Of a stretch of DNA of 21,791 nt, positions 21,776-21,791 are shown one piece after another (the stretch's first letter is position 1; each line of letters begins with the position of its first letter). Source of the stretch: RGIG7450 sp045577655 (GTDB lineage Bacteria; Bacillota; Clostridia; RUG12999); assembly GCA_045577655.1 (NCBI GenBank), contig JAZNIU010000044.1:1-21791 (forward strand), read 5' to 3'. The translations under genes and the position numbers were made by a program. The notes below the pieces were generated by a model that did not search any database, was not told where the DNA came from, and worked only from the letters and a program-made list of their open reading frames with translations.

Positions 21776-21791
21776 ATGTTGCGTAAAGAAG
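21776..21791 (+). CDS. start of an unidentified gene (3' truncated by window edge)
   Basis: GGAGGTG precedes an ATG by about seven bases, and the frame begins MLRKE before the window ends. Promoter, leader and ribosome binding site make a real gene likely, but five residues do not identify it. Confidence 0.6.

Overview
The window looks like a piece of chromosome from an uncultured, low-GC, Gram-positive anaerobe of class Clostridia, probably gut-associated. The evidence is strong GGAGG-type ribosome binding sites, textbook sigma-A promoters with 17-bp spacers, hairpin-plus-T terminators, a long-form hibernation factor, a catabolic-type glutamate dehydrogenase and a secreted RCC1/stalk-domain protein. 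The genus cannot be named from sequence alone. No insertion sequence, phage gene, CRISPR array or rRNA is visible.

Left flank (1-2,645). Three genes read leftward: a DegV-family lipid-binding protein, an XRE regulator with four predicted membrane helices, and an AraC-family regulator with a cupin-like sensor domain. A possible 29-codon end of another gene lies at the extreme left edge.

Central locus (2,830-15,606). Ten tightly packed genes read rightward, divergent from the AraC gene. They run from one clear promoter, whose -10 box lies inside a perfect 23-bp palindrome, to one strong terminator. In order they are: GH4 glycosidase, tagaturonate reductase (UxaB type), altronate dehydratase (UxaA), an unrecognised beta-propeller protein, a GNAT-like acyltransferase, a GH42/GHL6-like glycoside hydrolase, an SGNH esterase, an alpha/beta-hydrolase esterase with an extra C-terminal domain, a divergent NagA and a divergent NagB. 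None has a signal peptide. The set reads as an intracellular route for breaking down an acylated oligosaccharide containing both a uronic acid (probably galacturonic acid) and an amino sugar. No transporter, uronate isomerase (UxaC), KDG kinase or KDPG aldolase is in the window, so these must lie elsewhere. The propeller gene appears to start at a rare ATT codon. This locus is the best candidate for an undescribed system.

Right part (15,650-21,791). These are mostly separate housekeeping units: a LOG-family protein; an NfeD plus SPFH/stomatin membrane pair; a tRNA-Pro(CGG) that is convergent with the SPFH gene and shares its bidirectional terminator; gdhA; a secreted seven-repeat RCC1 propeller with a C-terminal stalk domain; and hpf. 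At the right edge a promoter drives an approximately 80-nt leader. This leader can either hide the Shine-Dalgarno of a truncated gene or fold into an alternative hairpin, which suggests translational control.
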